A stretch of 64,000 nucleotides of DNA from Hedera helix (Eukaryota; Streptophyta; Magnoliopsida; Apiales; Araliaceae). Made by a program: the position numbers and the translations under genes. The stretch covers positions 61,777,202 through 61,841,201 of the forward strand of contig OX359264.1 of assembly GCA_947179155.2 (NCBI GenBank), in the 5' to 3' direction. The first letter of the stretch is position 1. Each line of letters begins with the position of its first letter. Below the pieces are notes generated by a model, which ran no database searches, had not been told where the DNA came from, and was given only the letters and a program-made list of their open reading frames with translations. Shown piece by piece: positions 1-11,749 of this stretch.

Positions 1-1140
1 AAACATTACTTATGATTATACATAAATTCACTATCTAATAATAACTTTTTTTGTAAACAGCCTTATTCATGTGACTATACGATACTCGTACCATTAACAT
101 TCTAACTAATATAGCAAAATGCTTTATAGACTCTATACATTTCTAATCTTTGCAAACATCTTTACAAATTCTTCTACAAAATATCTTTATCGCATAAGAG
201 TTACAACAAAATAATTAATTATTTCTAATGATAGAGTTTGATCACAAAACTCAGCTTGACACGTTTTTATTCATTAACCATTTCTCAAAGTTATTGATTT
301 AGTAACATTTTTACAATCCAATATCATTACAAAGTTATTACAACTTACCTTTCCATTTACATATACGAAAAAACAATCATAACATGCTTCCTAATCTCAT
401 TACCAAAAAGTCATAATGGCTTAAGTTCTAACATATAATATTATGATTCTGTAGTTTATCTTCATTTCCTTTCTTTCACTGCCAGCTTCATAAGATAATC
501 TTCCTTTACTGCAAATTAAGATTTATTTGTAAGAATGAGTGCGACGGCTCAACAAGTCTAACAGTTATTACATAATATGTTTCCTTCTCATGCTTCTCAG
601 TTTATACATACTTCACTATTTGCATATATGGTTTATATTTCATGCATTCTTCACATTCTTACACTTACATCACATTTATTCATGTTTTGCAGTTTATACA
701 TACTTCACATTCCTTTACAGACAAATAAGGTTCACATAGAACAACTACTTCATTCAAACGACAACATATCAACAGTTTAATAACATATTACCACATAATG
801 ACGCATTAAAACACATTCACACTTGGCAACAAGAACTAAAAAACTTGTTTGTCATCATCTTTACCATTTACACTAATTTCTATGTCTTTCGTACGACTTA
901 CACGGTATGTGAGATCGACAATTAGCTTATTCTTATATTAAGACCGTTACTTTAATTTATTATACTCCATACCACCTATTCAATAAGTCGATTTACCAAG
1001 CAGTCAACTCACATTGATTTACATTGATTAAACATCCATCTTATTAATTTTTTGACATTTTTTAACGTCTATACATCATAATCGGGACCCCCAAAAATAA
1101 TATTTTATTTTTAAAAATTCGACACGAATTGACTCGACCC
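1..1140. other. AT-rich intergenic DNA
   Basis: I see no gene, RNA gene or clear mobile-element end here. The sequence is AT-rich with many short stops in all frames. Short open frames near 540-780 have no recognisable domain and look like chance. Confidence 0.6.
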
Positions 1141-1581
1141 GATTAACTCACTTTGTTAGTTCTTAGAAGCACACAAGTGATCTAGAAGGGGGGTTGAATA
1201 GATCTCTTAAAAACTTTTCCCTTAAAATTATATGATATTACCGAATAGTTTATTTAATCAAAATTAGTTTGCACAGCAGAACATTAGTTTGAAAACTCCC
1301 CTTAAAGATTTGTAAAACTTCTTAGTTGAGTTTAGACTATATTGAAGATAGCTATTTATCAAGTAAATTAATCATAGCAGATATATATCTATATATGACA
1401 GAATGTAAATGACACCAGAGAGTTTAAGTGATTTGGAGACTGAATAACTCCTACTCCATTCTTCTACTTTAACGAGTAGAAAATTCACTAAGGATAGTTC
1501 ATATAGAACTCTTTAAGCCCAGTAGGCCTGAAATTTCTGGCTCACAAAGAACCCTTCAAACCCAACAAGTTTGGCTAGTTT

Positions 1582-1752
1582 AGTCACTAAGACAAGGACA
1601 CAAATGCCCTCTTCAAGTCCAGTAGACTTGGTTCCTTTAGTCACTAAGACAATGACACAAATGTCCTCTTCAAGTCCAGTAGACTTGACTCTTTTAGTCA
1701 CTAAGACAAGGACACAAATGCCCTCTTTAAGTCCAGCAGACTTGGTTCCTTG
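1582..1752. repeat. 57-bp tandem repeat, three units
   Basis: Three head-to-tail units start at 1582, 1639 and 1696, each opening with agtcactaagacaa. The period is exactly 57 bp (19 codons), so both strands stay open across the array. Units differ by a few substitutions. There is no recognisable protein, so the open frames probably follow from the period. Confidence 0.9.
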
Positions 1753-1949
1753 TTTGTTGATAGATGTTGGAGTTGCTACTGAGTTGTACTTTCAGTTCCA
1801 TTGTCTTTAAATACTCAGTAGCAGGATGTGATCATACTTGATATGATATTGAGTTAGACAATGATGCTTGGCTTTTTTATGTACTCAATATCTTTTTCTG
1901 ATCACCCATTGTGCTACTAAGCTTTGGCAATTCAGCTCCTTTGGTACTT

Positions 1950-2095
1950 GATAACTTCTCGAGACGAACTTTTGAGATAACTGTGAAGCTCCTTCCTTTT
2001 GGTACTCAATTGTTCCTTCTTATCATTGACAGTTCATAGCTTCTCGAGATGAGCTTTTGAGATGACTGTGAAGCTCATTCCTTTTGGTACTCAGT
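1950..2095. repeat. Local duplication containing ttctcgaga
   Basis: Two copies of a roughly 50-bp sequence, starting near 1955 and 2041, each begin ttctcgaga and end in a ccttttggtactca block. They differ at several positions, so the duplication is not recent. Confidence 0.8.
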
Positions 2096-2940
2096 CGCTA
2101 ACATGTTTGTATCAAGTTGGCATTTAGGCTTCTCTCTATCACGTACTTAGCAGCTTTGAACACTTTTCTTGTAATAAAGTCATATCTCTCTATGTCTCTC
2201 TCAATTCAGTTTTTGATGTTCTGACAGATTGTAGAGTGTTCTTCAGCATATTCATTTTTTTTTGTTTCACTCTACGATTCTGTTCATCCTCTCTTTTATT
2301 TTCAACAACCTCTTTTATCCCTGTGGACATTTATGCTTTTATATGTTTGTACATATTTTACCGTTGAAAAAGGTTCGTTGGATTCCTTTGGCATTGTGCA
2401 AATCCTTGATATCTTTGAAGTTGACTTTCTGTTGCTTGTGTCAGTGCTTTTCCTTTTTCTGACATATGTTCTGTCACATCAAACTGTAGTTTCGCTTTTT
2501 GTATTTTTAGCCGTTGCACTTCCAGAGTTGTTTATCAAGGATTATTATATTCTTTAATATATTTAATTTTCTGATTCATCATTAAATATCTTCCTTAACT
2601 TCGATAATCAGCTGCTCTATTGCTTTCAGAGATGTCCCATTAGTCAGACTATTTTCACCATCCTTTTGAGCAGTATATCCTGACTTATAGTCATTTGGAC
2701 ACAAAGTCTTCTGTGACTCTGACATGTATCTGATCTTTAATAGCACTTAATCTTTCTTTAATCTGGTCAAGGAATATTCTCTCACACCATATTGTAGTTC
2801 TGTTAGTTTATTGGTTCTGATCTTCACAGTAAATTCGTAGAGTAGCTGTTTGATCATTCTGACTCTACGAATTCAGTTCCACGGTTGTTACTTGAAGTAA
2901 GTCAAGTAAAACGTTGAGTTGGAGCGATCTCTTCTCTCAC

Positions 2941-3075
2941 TCTACGATCTTGCTATTTTGTTCAGATCATAGAGTTACTAACTGCAGTGCTTTGCTTTAC
3001 GATTTCGTTCTACGATCTTGTCCTTTTGTGCAAATCGTAGAGTTGCTGACTGCAGTGCTTCTCCTTGCTATTTTT
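2941..3075. repeat. 68-bp duplication with palindromic tctacgat/atcgtaga
   Basis: Two diverged units start at 2941 and about 3009. Each starts with ctacgatcttg and later carries the near-complement (atcatagag or atcgtagag), so each unit could fold on itself. Both end in a ctgcagtgctt block. A weaker relative of the palindrome lies at 2835-2875. Confidence 0.75.
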
Positions 3076-3130
3076 AGGCTTCTCAGTGGAATCGTTGAGT
3101 TATTGTCTTTTATCCTCCTACAATCATAAC

Positions 3131-4201
3131 ATTTTCATACATTTAGGTCTTTATCTTTAACTTCTTATCATCTTTATAATTGTCTGTCATTCTCTCTTAC
3201 ATATGTGAAAAGGTCTAACACAACATATTTACGAATAATCATAGTTTTTTTATGCTTATATTATAGCATTTATCTTTCTAGTCATAAGATTTTATCTATC
3301 TATATCATCTCATTTATTATTCTTCAACATTTCTATTATTTGTGTTTGATTCTCTTTTTTTTCGTTCAATAATAAGAATCTTAAATATTTTATTAATCAT
3401 TTGTCGATTTACTAACACTAAATTTTATATTTTAACCTTTAATCGCGTTTGATTATATTACAAGCCTTATTTTTATTAAAATGTCTATCTTCTATTTTTT
3501 TATCTAAAAATTATCGTATTTTATAATCACATTAATAATTTAAAATTATAGTTATTAATCTCGTAAATATCCGAAATATCACAGGGAGACTCTTATTTCA
3601 ACCTTTGCCGACGCATCAGATATTAGTGTTACATTATTGTGGCAGCATCAGATATTAGTGTTACATTATTATGTGGCATGTACGACAAACATTCGGATGT
3701 AAGTATTTATCCTTTATTTTGTGCTACTATATTTGGACTTTTGGAGGGTGGTGTTTATTAAGAAAAATATTATTTATATTTTAATTAAAAAAAAGAGGAA
3801 GAAGTTACACTACATTATGATTTCTTTTATTGTATAAATGGATATCAATTACACGGGGACCTATGGATTTGAGTTTACAATACAATAATGCAACAACTTG
3901 CGATAAAATAATAATATCTAAAATTTCATCTTCACTTTATTACAATACGAGATCCCACATCACATTAGCTTCAATTTAGAGTTTCAACTTTCAACATCCT
4001 AACAATCAACTAAAAATTACATCCGATAAAATAAGATTACACACAAATTAAATTATTGTACAATACAAGATCCCACATTATATTAGGTTCAAATTAGAGT
4101 TTCAACGTCACTCAAAATTACAAAATCCGATGCAATAAGAAGACTAGAGACGAAGTAATCTACATGGCTCACACAAACCTGCATTTCTAAGCAGATGTTC
4201 T
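3131..4201. other. AT-rich 3' flank of the oxidoreductase gene
   Basis: No gene is visible. It contains a small duplication at 3613-3678 and the probable 3' untranslated region of the minus-strand gene that stops at 4202. A 30-40 bp phrase around acaagatcccacatta occurs twice (about 3942 and 4065), another local duplication. Confidence 0.55.
3613..3678. repeat. 32/34-bp tandem duplication
   Basis: Two adjacent units begin gcatcagatattagtg at 3613 and 3645. The second has a 2-bp insertion; otherwise they are identical, suggesting a recent duplication. Confidence 0.9.
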
Positions 4202-6237
4202 TCACATCTCCACAATGATTTTTCCAACAGCATGGCCCTCAATGCTCTTAGCCCAAGCATCTTGAGTTTTGCTAAAGTGATATTTGGAGTCTACCACTGT
4301 CTTAAGCTTCCCTTCTTTCATCAACTTAACAAGATAATCCAAGTCCTCAGCTTTGTGAGATACAAAGAGAGGATGCAGCTGCTTCTTAGAGCACGAGAGT
4401 TTCTTCAAAGCGGAAGTGGCCAAGGCCTTGGGGCTAGGGGTTATATCCACTACCTTCCCCTCCGAGCTCAAAACATTCTCAAAAGTAGACCAACTAACAC
4501 CTGTGGTGCAGTGGACCACAGCGTCATATTTCCGGCCCGATGGGCTTATCAAAGCTTTTCCATCTGGTGTCCTGTAGTCAAGAACCTCGTCGGCTCCTAG
4601 GCTCTTCATGAAGTCGCTGTTGCGTGCACCACAGGTGACGGTCACATGTGTGTTTCCTAGCTTTGCAAGTTGAACAGCATAGTGACCCACACCGCCTGAA
4701 GCAGCCGTGACAAGAACATTCATTGGTGGGCCATTTTTGTCTAGCTTCACTCCAGCCGTGGTGAGGCACTGGTAAGCTGTGAGACCAGGAGTACCTAAAG
4801 CGGCACATTCGCCAGCTGATAGCTCATGTGGCCTTGGAACCATCGATTCTTCCTTCACCACAGCATACTCAGCTAGTCCACCTCCAGTCTGGTTTGATAT
4901 CATAATGAAGAAAACTAAGCATATTCCCAATAAAGAAAATGGATGGGACCACCCATAGTAAGCAAAAGAGAAAAACAAAAGTAAAGTTACCGTAGTGCCA
5001 AGCATGGCTACAACTTTGTCACCCTTCTTGAATTTTGTAACTCCAGGTCCAACCTCCACAACTTCACCGGCTATATCAGAACCTGTTCCAATAAAGGAAA
5101 TCATGAGCAAAATTTACAATTGCCTTTCAAGCGGTAAATTGTGGTGTAAATAGCTTGATTAAGCAAAATCCAAGCTAAAAATGGTCCATTTACAACCAAA
5201 AAAGAGAAAGGAGTATTAGCACTACCAGTGTAGTTGATCTTACCAGGAGTATGAGGGAATTTTTTGGGTGCAAAAGGACGCAGAAAGCCATGCTGAATTT
5301 TATAATCAATTGGATTTATGCCTACTGCTTCCACTTTTACCAAAAGCTCACCTTTCTTAAGGGTAGGAACAGGAATTTCAACATGCTGCAAAAGGAGTAA
5401 GGTAAAAAGTTTTAATTTTTCATGTTTTTGTCATGAGTAGCAAATTAAAATCTCGAAAAAAATTAGATACATTCCTGCATGATGCTTCCTTGCTTTCAAA
5501 GCATATTTGCCGTTTATTAATATTCTGATATTCAAACTCAACTAGATTTTTCAAAAAACCGATTTTAATGATATAAAGAACAGATTTCAGAGTACATAAT
5601 TAAGAGCTAAAGTTCCAGGGCTAAACCGATGCTCCTAGAGCCTCTGTCTCAAGTTGGGAAGATTCAACACGAGGAACAAGTAGTTAAAAGTCAAAATCAA
5701 CTTGAACTAAAAACTAATCCAAGCACAAAGTACTAAAATTGACTGTATAACTAACCATAATACATAGCTTAAACCCTAATCTACAATTCTTAAAACTATC
5801 ATTAACAAAGCAAACTCATCTCTAAGTATAATTACATACATTGATCCATTAAGAATCATAGTTTCCTCTGGCATGCCGACTGCATCTTAATTACGACATT
5901 TTATGAAATTTTACGTAGGCACATAAACACCAACAATATATGTGTGGAGGATATAAACAGTGAAATATGTGTGTAAAAGATCCAATCTTTATTATGACAT
6001 AAATCAAAATCAATCCCTTTCACGATCCAAAATTGAAATTTACTGCAGTAATAAGAGTCAAACATGGAAAAAAAAGAGAACCCATCAAAGATCTGACCAA
6101 ATGAAGACATAAAAAGGGGGGAAGGGAGGGGGGGAAGAAAGAAAAAGAAACGTTTTACCAGTTGACAAACTTAATGGGAATAATACCTGCAAAGCAGCAG
6201 CAGCATCTCCATAGCTAGAGTACTGAACAGCTTGCAT
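4202..6237 (-). CDS. Chloroplast-envelope quinone oxidoreductase homologue (MDR superfamily)
   Basis: Zinc-independent medium-chain NADPH-dependent oxidoreductase of the ceQORH (At4g13010) type; family members reduce quinones or reactive enones at the inner chloroplast envelope. Four exons join in frame: 6237-6187, 5385-5244, 5082-4991 and 4888-4202, giving 323 aa. The start MQAVQYSSYG matches the short family N-terminus without a classical transit peptide. The GroES-like fold covers about residues 1-125. The Rossmann motif AASGGVG lies near residues 157-163, followed by CGARN and GADEVLDY, and the protein ends EGHAVGKIIVEM, as the family does. All introns start GT and end AG. Intron 3 (4889-4990) is 102 nt with no in-frame stop, so its retention would keep the frame. 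Family assignment is strong; the substrate is inferred. Confidence 0.93.
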
Positions 6238-7890
6238 AATTAAACAAGTTATACTACTACAAGTTTATAGATCGGAAGAGGAATATATAATGAGGATGAG
6301 AAACAGAGAAAGGATGAAGAAGATATTTAAATGAATTGGGACTGGGCAAACGCAGGCTTGAGTTGGTGAAAAATGGAAAAGCCCATTGGGGTTTATAAAG
6401 GAGGGGTTTATTCTTTACACCTCCATTAATCGACCACAAGAAGAAGACACCTGAAGACAAAATTACTACAAAAAATTGTATGGTATAAACCGCGTTAACC
6501 GCCATTAACAATTTACATGTAAACGGAGTATTAGTCGTTCTAACGGATAAAACGTGTGATTCTCGAGATGTGAAATGAAGCTATACTAGTACTCCTGCGT
6601 TCTTTTTTTTTATTTGTCATTTTAGGGATAAATTTTTATTTATCACTTATAAATTTTAAAAAAATATTAAATACATAATTTTTTATAATGAAAGACTAAT
6701 TTGTTCTTCTCTCATATTTTCAATAAAATTTTAAAAGGTTAATATTGAATTATTTAAGTAATTAGTGAAAACATTAATTTATATTCATAATTTTAAAATA
6801 TCAATTAAGAAAATAATACTATTAAATAGAAGCTTCTAGAAGAGAATCACTTGAAGTCGGAGTTTTGATGAATGGGAAAGAGAGAGTATGGGTTCAAACT
6901 TGGAATATATATTGGATGAATTTAAATTCTCCATTCTTTTTCAAAGTCATGTGATGTGACTCATCATATCATTTGTTTGTTTAATAATCCCACCACACGC
7001 TTAGTATCATAGGAAAATAAACTCGTTGAATCAGGTTCTCCAAATTTATTTGTTCATGCGTGACATCCATCCCGAATATTACAAACACAAGGTGCACAGC
7101 AAGAGAATAATATAGACGCGACCCCATGGGCAGGCTTGAGTGGCGGAGTCTAATTCATTTTTAAGATTGAATTCTCCAGTGCCCAAGCCCACCCAAATGC
7201 AGACAATATAGTTGGATTAAGCTTGGATTTTTTTTGCCGTTGTTATGTTAGTCTAAAATTCCAAACAAAAAGGGTAAATTAGATCAACTTCTAATCACAC
7301 ATCGTCTAAAAGAACTTTGTATGTTTATTTATTTGGAAGAGTCTCACATAAATTATTTTGTTTCACAAGGTCATATTTCATGTGTGTATTCACATGAAAG
7401 GAATTTTGATGAATTAATAAAAATTAAAATTTTAATGTAACACTAAAATAATTTTTTTTGAAATATAAACGGATTCAGATAAAGTAAATAAAAAGTTCAT
7501 ATCTGAGAAACCATTGCTGAGCCGGTGGCAACTGCGGAGCTTGAAATGCTTTCTTTCTTCAAGATGATCAAGAAAGGGAGAGATAAGAGATTTTATCACC
7601 TCAAGTACATACAAGCAAGCTCCAACAAAATAGTCGAATGCATGGCACGAAAAGACGTGCGATTATATTGAAGATTATGTGCGAAGCAATACTTGATAAC
7701 GAACGCGCTCAAGCTGAAGAAAATTATCTTCTGAAGTACAACTATCGTGGACATTCAAAATTTGCGCTAGTATACATGCATGTATCCATGGGGATGTTGT
7801 TTGATGATATATTATTTATATAAAACTTGATCGTCAAAACTCGGATTAGTACTATATGTTTGCTTGCATGTGGCACGCATAATACAAGGA
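6238..7890. other. Promoter and intergenic DNA upstream of the oxidoreductase
   Basis: The stretch next to 6237 should hold the 5' untranslated region and promoter of the minus-strand oxidoreductase. The rest is AT-rich. Short open frames at 7432-7614 (minus) and 7638-7823 (plus) overlap a less AT-rich patch but show no domain, so I call no gene. Confidence 0.5.
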
Positions 7891-7908
7891 GGAATTATTC
7901 ATGTAGTT

Positions 7909-8041
7909 CTGGGACACCACGTGACAAATGTCCCACACTATTCATGTAGTGTCATGTGAAAACTTAAAATAAAATGACTCACTTTAAATACTCACATGAC
8001 ACCACATAAGTAGTGTAAGACACTGCATGACAGATGTCCAA
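7909..8041. repeat. MITE-like imperfect inverted repeat
   Basis: The arms 7935-7958 and 7993-8016 are reverse complements at about 20 of 24 positions (left arm includes gtagtgtcatgtg, right arm cacatgacaccac). Weaker pairing extends outward to about 7909 and 8041. The loop is about 34 bp. A hairpin this size in AT-rich intergenic DNA fits a foldback MITE, but no target duplication is clear. Confidence 0.5.
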
Positions 8042-8046
8042 GAGTA

Positions 8047-8770
8047 TCTAGTTGATGTCAACACATAGTAAAAGCTAACTTACTTCTAAAGAATGCAAAA
8101 TAAAATATAATGATTTTAAACCAAACCGTTTATATCAGCAAGTTATTTAATTTTTCATGGGATTTTACTAATAATATATCTTCTTGTTTCAACACTGTGA
8201 GATCATTGAGATGAATATATGCATGCATGAAGAGTTTAGTTGAGCATTCAATCTTTTGAGTAATCTCCAGGGTACAATATTTTGAGAAGATTTAGCCAAT
8301 CTTCTGGATTAAAGTGCCTACCAGTACTGGACACTTTAATGAATATTGTAATCTCAAGTTTCAAGTAAATACAGTCTAGGTCCATCCTTCAAAAGTTTAA
8401 ATTTATACTCAACATGCCAAACCAGGATTACCATCCCATCAAACACATGGTTACTATATTCTTCTACCACAGTAAATAGAGAATCAGATACCCCAGAGAT
8501 CACAAAACTATCAGAGCAAGTGGCACTAAACATATGCGATAATCAGAACCTCAGAAAACAAAAAAACAAAAAAAAAAATACAATCATTAACCCGAACAAG
8601 ACTGACAAATATCTATCTATACATTTATCATATTTAGAGTCAGAAGGGATTATCTTCTCAATTAAGTATAAAACTATATACTTCATATTTTCAAATTTGT
8701 GGTTTGTTGTCAAAAGCAAGAACTATATACAGAAAGGCTCAACCAGCCATGAACTTCTTCCTTTCGCCAA
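8047..8770. other. 3' flank of the DUF760 gene
   Basis: AT-rich DNA with no gene. The part next to 8770 probably holds the 3' untranslated region of the minus-strand gene. Confidence 0.5.
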
Positions 8771-11749
8771 TCAGTTCTCTTTAAGCTTATATACAGTCTT
8801 CACATACTCTTCCGAGTCCCAAAGAAATGAACCAAAAGCAACAGCTTCCAAAACAAATCTCTTCAGGCTAGCCAATGACGTAGATATCACCTCATCAGAT
8901 TCTGGAAGACTCGATTTCTCATCTCCAAAGAGTGCAAAAATATGCTTCTCAATAAGATTCATAGCTTCCTTCGATTTTGGTTTTGCACACATCTGTAACA
9001 CCTCAGGGTCGAACCCCATTACATAAGAACTCAGTTTCTCGTGTCTCTTTCCCTGGCTACATGACACTTGACCTGCAGATGTGGATTGTGTGCTGCGAAC
9101 ATTACCAAAGGCAGCATTTTTCATTCCATAAGACCAAAATTCTGAAAGTGGAAGGTGGGTGCCAGTATTGGTACCAAGGTCATAGTTGGCATCAGCCAGA
9201 TTCAGTTCAAGGTGGTACCTCGTGGAGGCAGACTTTAGAAAGTAACCATACAAGATGGAAGCAGCATAGATTTGGCAAAGTTGGAGCCTTTGTATCTGAG
9301 TTGTGGCCCAATTGACTGTGACATTGGAGTCTGCTTTCCACCCAACAACACTGCCCAGATGTTCCCTTATCATCTCCAAAACCTCAAAGCTGTGAATAGA
9401 CTCTAGCTCCCAGTCCTTTGAAGGCCAGATTTCAAGTCTCCCTTTGTAAATGCATTTTGAAAGCCTCGGAACCAATTGGACCCTGATCTCAGAAAACTTG
9501 TAAAAGATTAACATATACATTACATCTTCAATTGCAATCTGGGATTCACGCTCTTTCAGTTCAGCTATCCTCCTGGAACTCAAACACATGTTTGGATTAG
9601 AAAAGTTTATGAGACGCATGGATTTGTTTCAACGGAAAAGTATTAACAGATTAAACAATTCCAAGCATAGAATATTCAAGTCCTACCATGGTCATTTACC
9701 TATCACCACCACTTGGTCCCCGATAATATTATTTTGTCAATAAGTTGCCACTTGTGCAACTAAATGCCCATCTGATATCTGTATCCATACCACAACAAGC
9801 ATCCATATTAACATCATAGCTTACACACTTTGTCACCAATTACTTCCGTACCTACAAAGGCCCAATAGTGCAAGAATATGCACATGAGCATCCACTTTAC
9901 AATCACAAAGTTCCACGGAATAATATACGAGCTGGAGAGGAAGAGATGACTTTGCTCATTGGTTTAATAATTAAACAATTAAGAGAGTGCCCAAGGCATC
10001 TCTAACCTCTTATATGACTCGGAACTTAGTATGTACCTGTTAGTTTATATTATAACTATTATTTAACTCTTTTCTCTGTAGTAGGGACTGCAGTGAAAAT
10101 TTTGAGAGGCTTTTGGAGAGAAATGCAGCTCTTAGATCTTTGCAAGATTATACTGTTCACTAACGAGGCTCTAAAAAGTCAAGTATTCCAATAGTTGTTG
10201 TTCATGCAATTTACGGCTCCTTAATTAGCAAAGAATGAGAATGTATAATCTTACCATATCATACATGTGGCACAGCTATATTGTAACAAAAACAATAGAA
10301 AAAAAGCTTCTAAATAGAGTGCATCACATATATCTCAGCAAAGATCTTAACTAAATACAGTAATTCCTCAACCAATTTTCTGCCTTATGTTACTATTTGA
10401 TTAGCCCTTCTCATGGTAACCTTCTAAATTTCAGATTGCCATTAAGAAAATTACAGTGATTTCATCATCTCGTTCTAATAGAATTTAGCAAATATAGGAA
10501 AGCATATATCAAGGCTAAAGCAAAAAATACAAGAACAATACAAGATACAGCCACTTCCAGGAAATTCTCGCAAATGAATTCTTTGATCAAGCACTAGAAA
10601 GATGCCAGGATGATCCAGAGTACCAATAACCACTCCACATTAATTTTCTAGTCTTATGGAGAAGACAATTTAGCAAAGAAGGCAATACACATCAGATGAT
10701 TTATCCTCATTCATCCTTCTAGTCTCAGTGAGCACCTCCATGCTATGGCAGAAAAGAGTAATAATCATAGAAATACAAACTTACTGCTGAAAATTAAACT
10801 TTTGGCTGGAAAAAGATGTCATATTAAGCAAGTCAGCGTCTCAGCGATATGTTGATGCAACTAGGGAAAAGTGATTGAGTTATATAGGGTTCTATTTGTA
10901 CAAAAACCACATAGAATATACTCCTTTCATAGTTTCCCTTTATCCTTAATACATCAGCTATGGTTAAGGCTAAAAGGCAGGGATAATAAAAAATTGCCCA
11001 CCAAGTTACAAAGTGATGAACCTGAAATTCGACTTGAGTACATCAGCTGCACAATTGACCAACATAAGGAAACAGCCAATATATACACGCGCGCACGCGC
11101 ACTTCAACAACCTTCACTTAGTACACTTTAATGTCAATTAAAAGAAAATCTTTAACAGATCCTAGAAAGGCAGAAAATCAAACACCAATATCATGCAGGA
11201 AACAGCAAGAAAAAGAGGCAAAAAACAGTAAAATCAGGCTTCAATAGTGCATATAACTCAAAATCGTGTGTATTTGCAAATATATATAAAGAGATGTATA
11301 TTATAAACGGTCACAAAATGAAGTAATTAACAACTATATTAGGGCAAGAACCTGTAAAGGCAAGCATCAGTAGTTCCGAAACTGAAACTCGCGCAAGCCA
11401 AAGCCTCGTCGCGATCGGAAACCAATTGTTCCAACTGCTTGGCCACTGCGTAATGAAAGTTTTTCCGGTCATTCTGCAACACACTGGACAAATACTTACC
11501 GGCCGGCGATTTGGGTTCGAGCGGCGTGTTCAAGCTACTGAACTCAAAGTGACTACTACTTGTACTGCTTGCTACAGTAGTAACCAGCACCGGAATCCGA
11601 TTAGACGGAAGAGTAACAGTGAATCGGCGGCGATTATAGGAGATGGAGTTGGTGAAAATTGAAGAAGTGAACGGAATTTTCACCGGGGAAGGAAAAGATT
11701 GGGAAAGGGCGGGATTACTGTAGGAACGGCAGCAGTCCATTAACAGCAA
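8771..11749 (-). CDS. DUF760 family, UV-B-induced protein At3g17800-like, plastid
   Basis: Two exons, 11749-11352 and 9572-8771, join within an AGG codon (phase 2) and give 399 aa. The N-terminus (MLLMDCCRSYSNP onward) is Ser/Thr-rich with few acidic residues, as in a chloroplast transit peptide. The conserved part starts near residue 80 (SPAGKYLSSVLQN), continues through EQLVSDRDEAL and RIAELKERESQIAIEDVMYM, and includes QIYAASILYGYFLKS, typical of plant DUF760 proteins. Arabidopsis members are plastid proteins, one induced by UV-B; no biochemical activity is established. The single intron is 1.78 kb of AT-rich DNA with no recognisable element. Splice sites are GT and AG. The family is confident, the function unknown. 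Confidence 0.9.

Larger units (their letters stand above)
1141..3125. repeat. Repeat-rich noncoding segment, possible decayed LTR
   Basis: The segment is less AT-rich than its surroundings and holds at least three local duplications (1582-1752, 1950-2095, 2941-3075) but no protein domain. A short G-rich stretch at about 1186-1200, within a line that reads like the edge of a transcribed plant repeat, suggests retroelement LTR origin. I could not find paired ends or a target-site duplication, so this is a loose assignment. Confidence 0.35.

Noticed and set aside
7432..7823. Two short open frames in a less AT-rich patch
   Set aside because: No domain, splice partner or family resemblance. It may be a gene relic, but nothing supports it.
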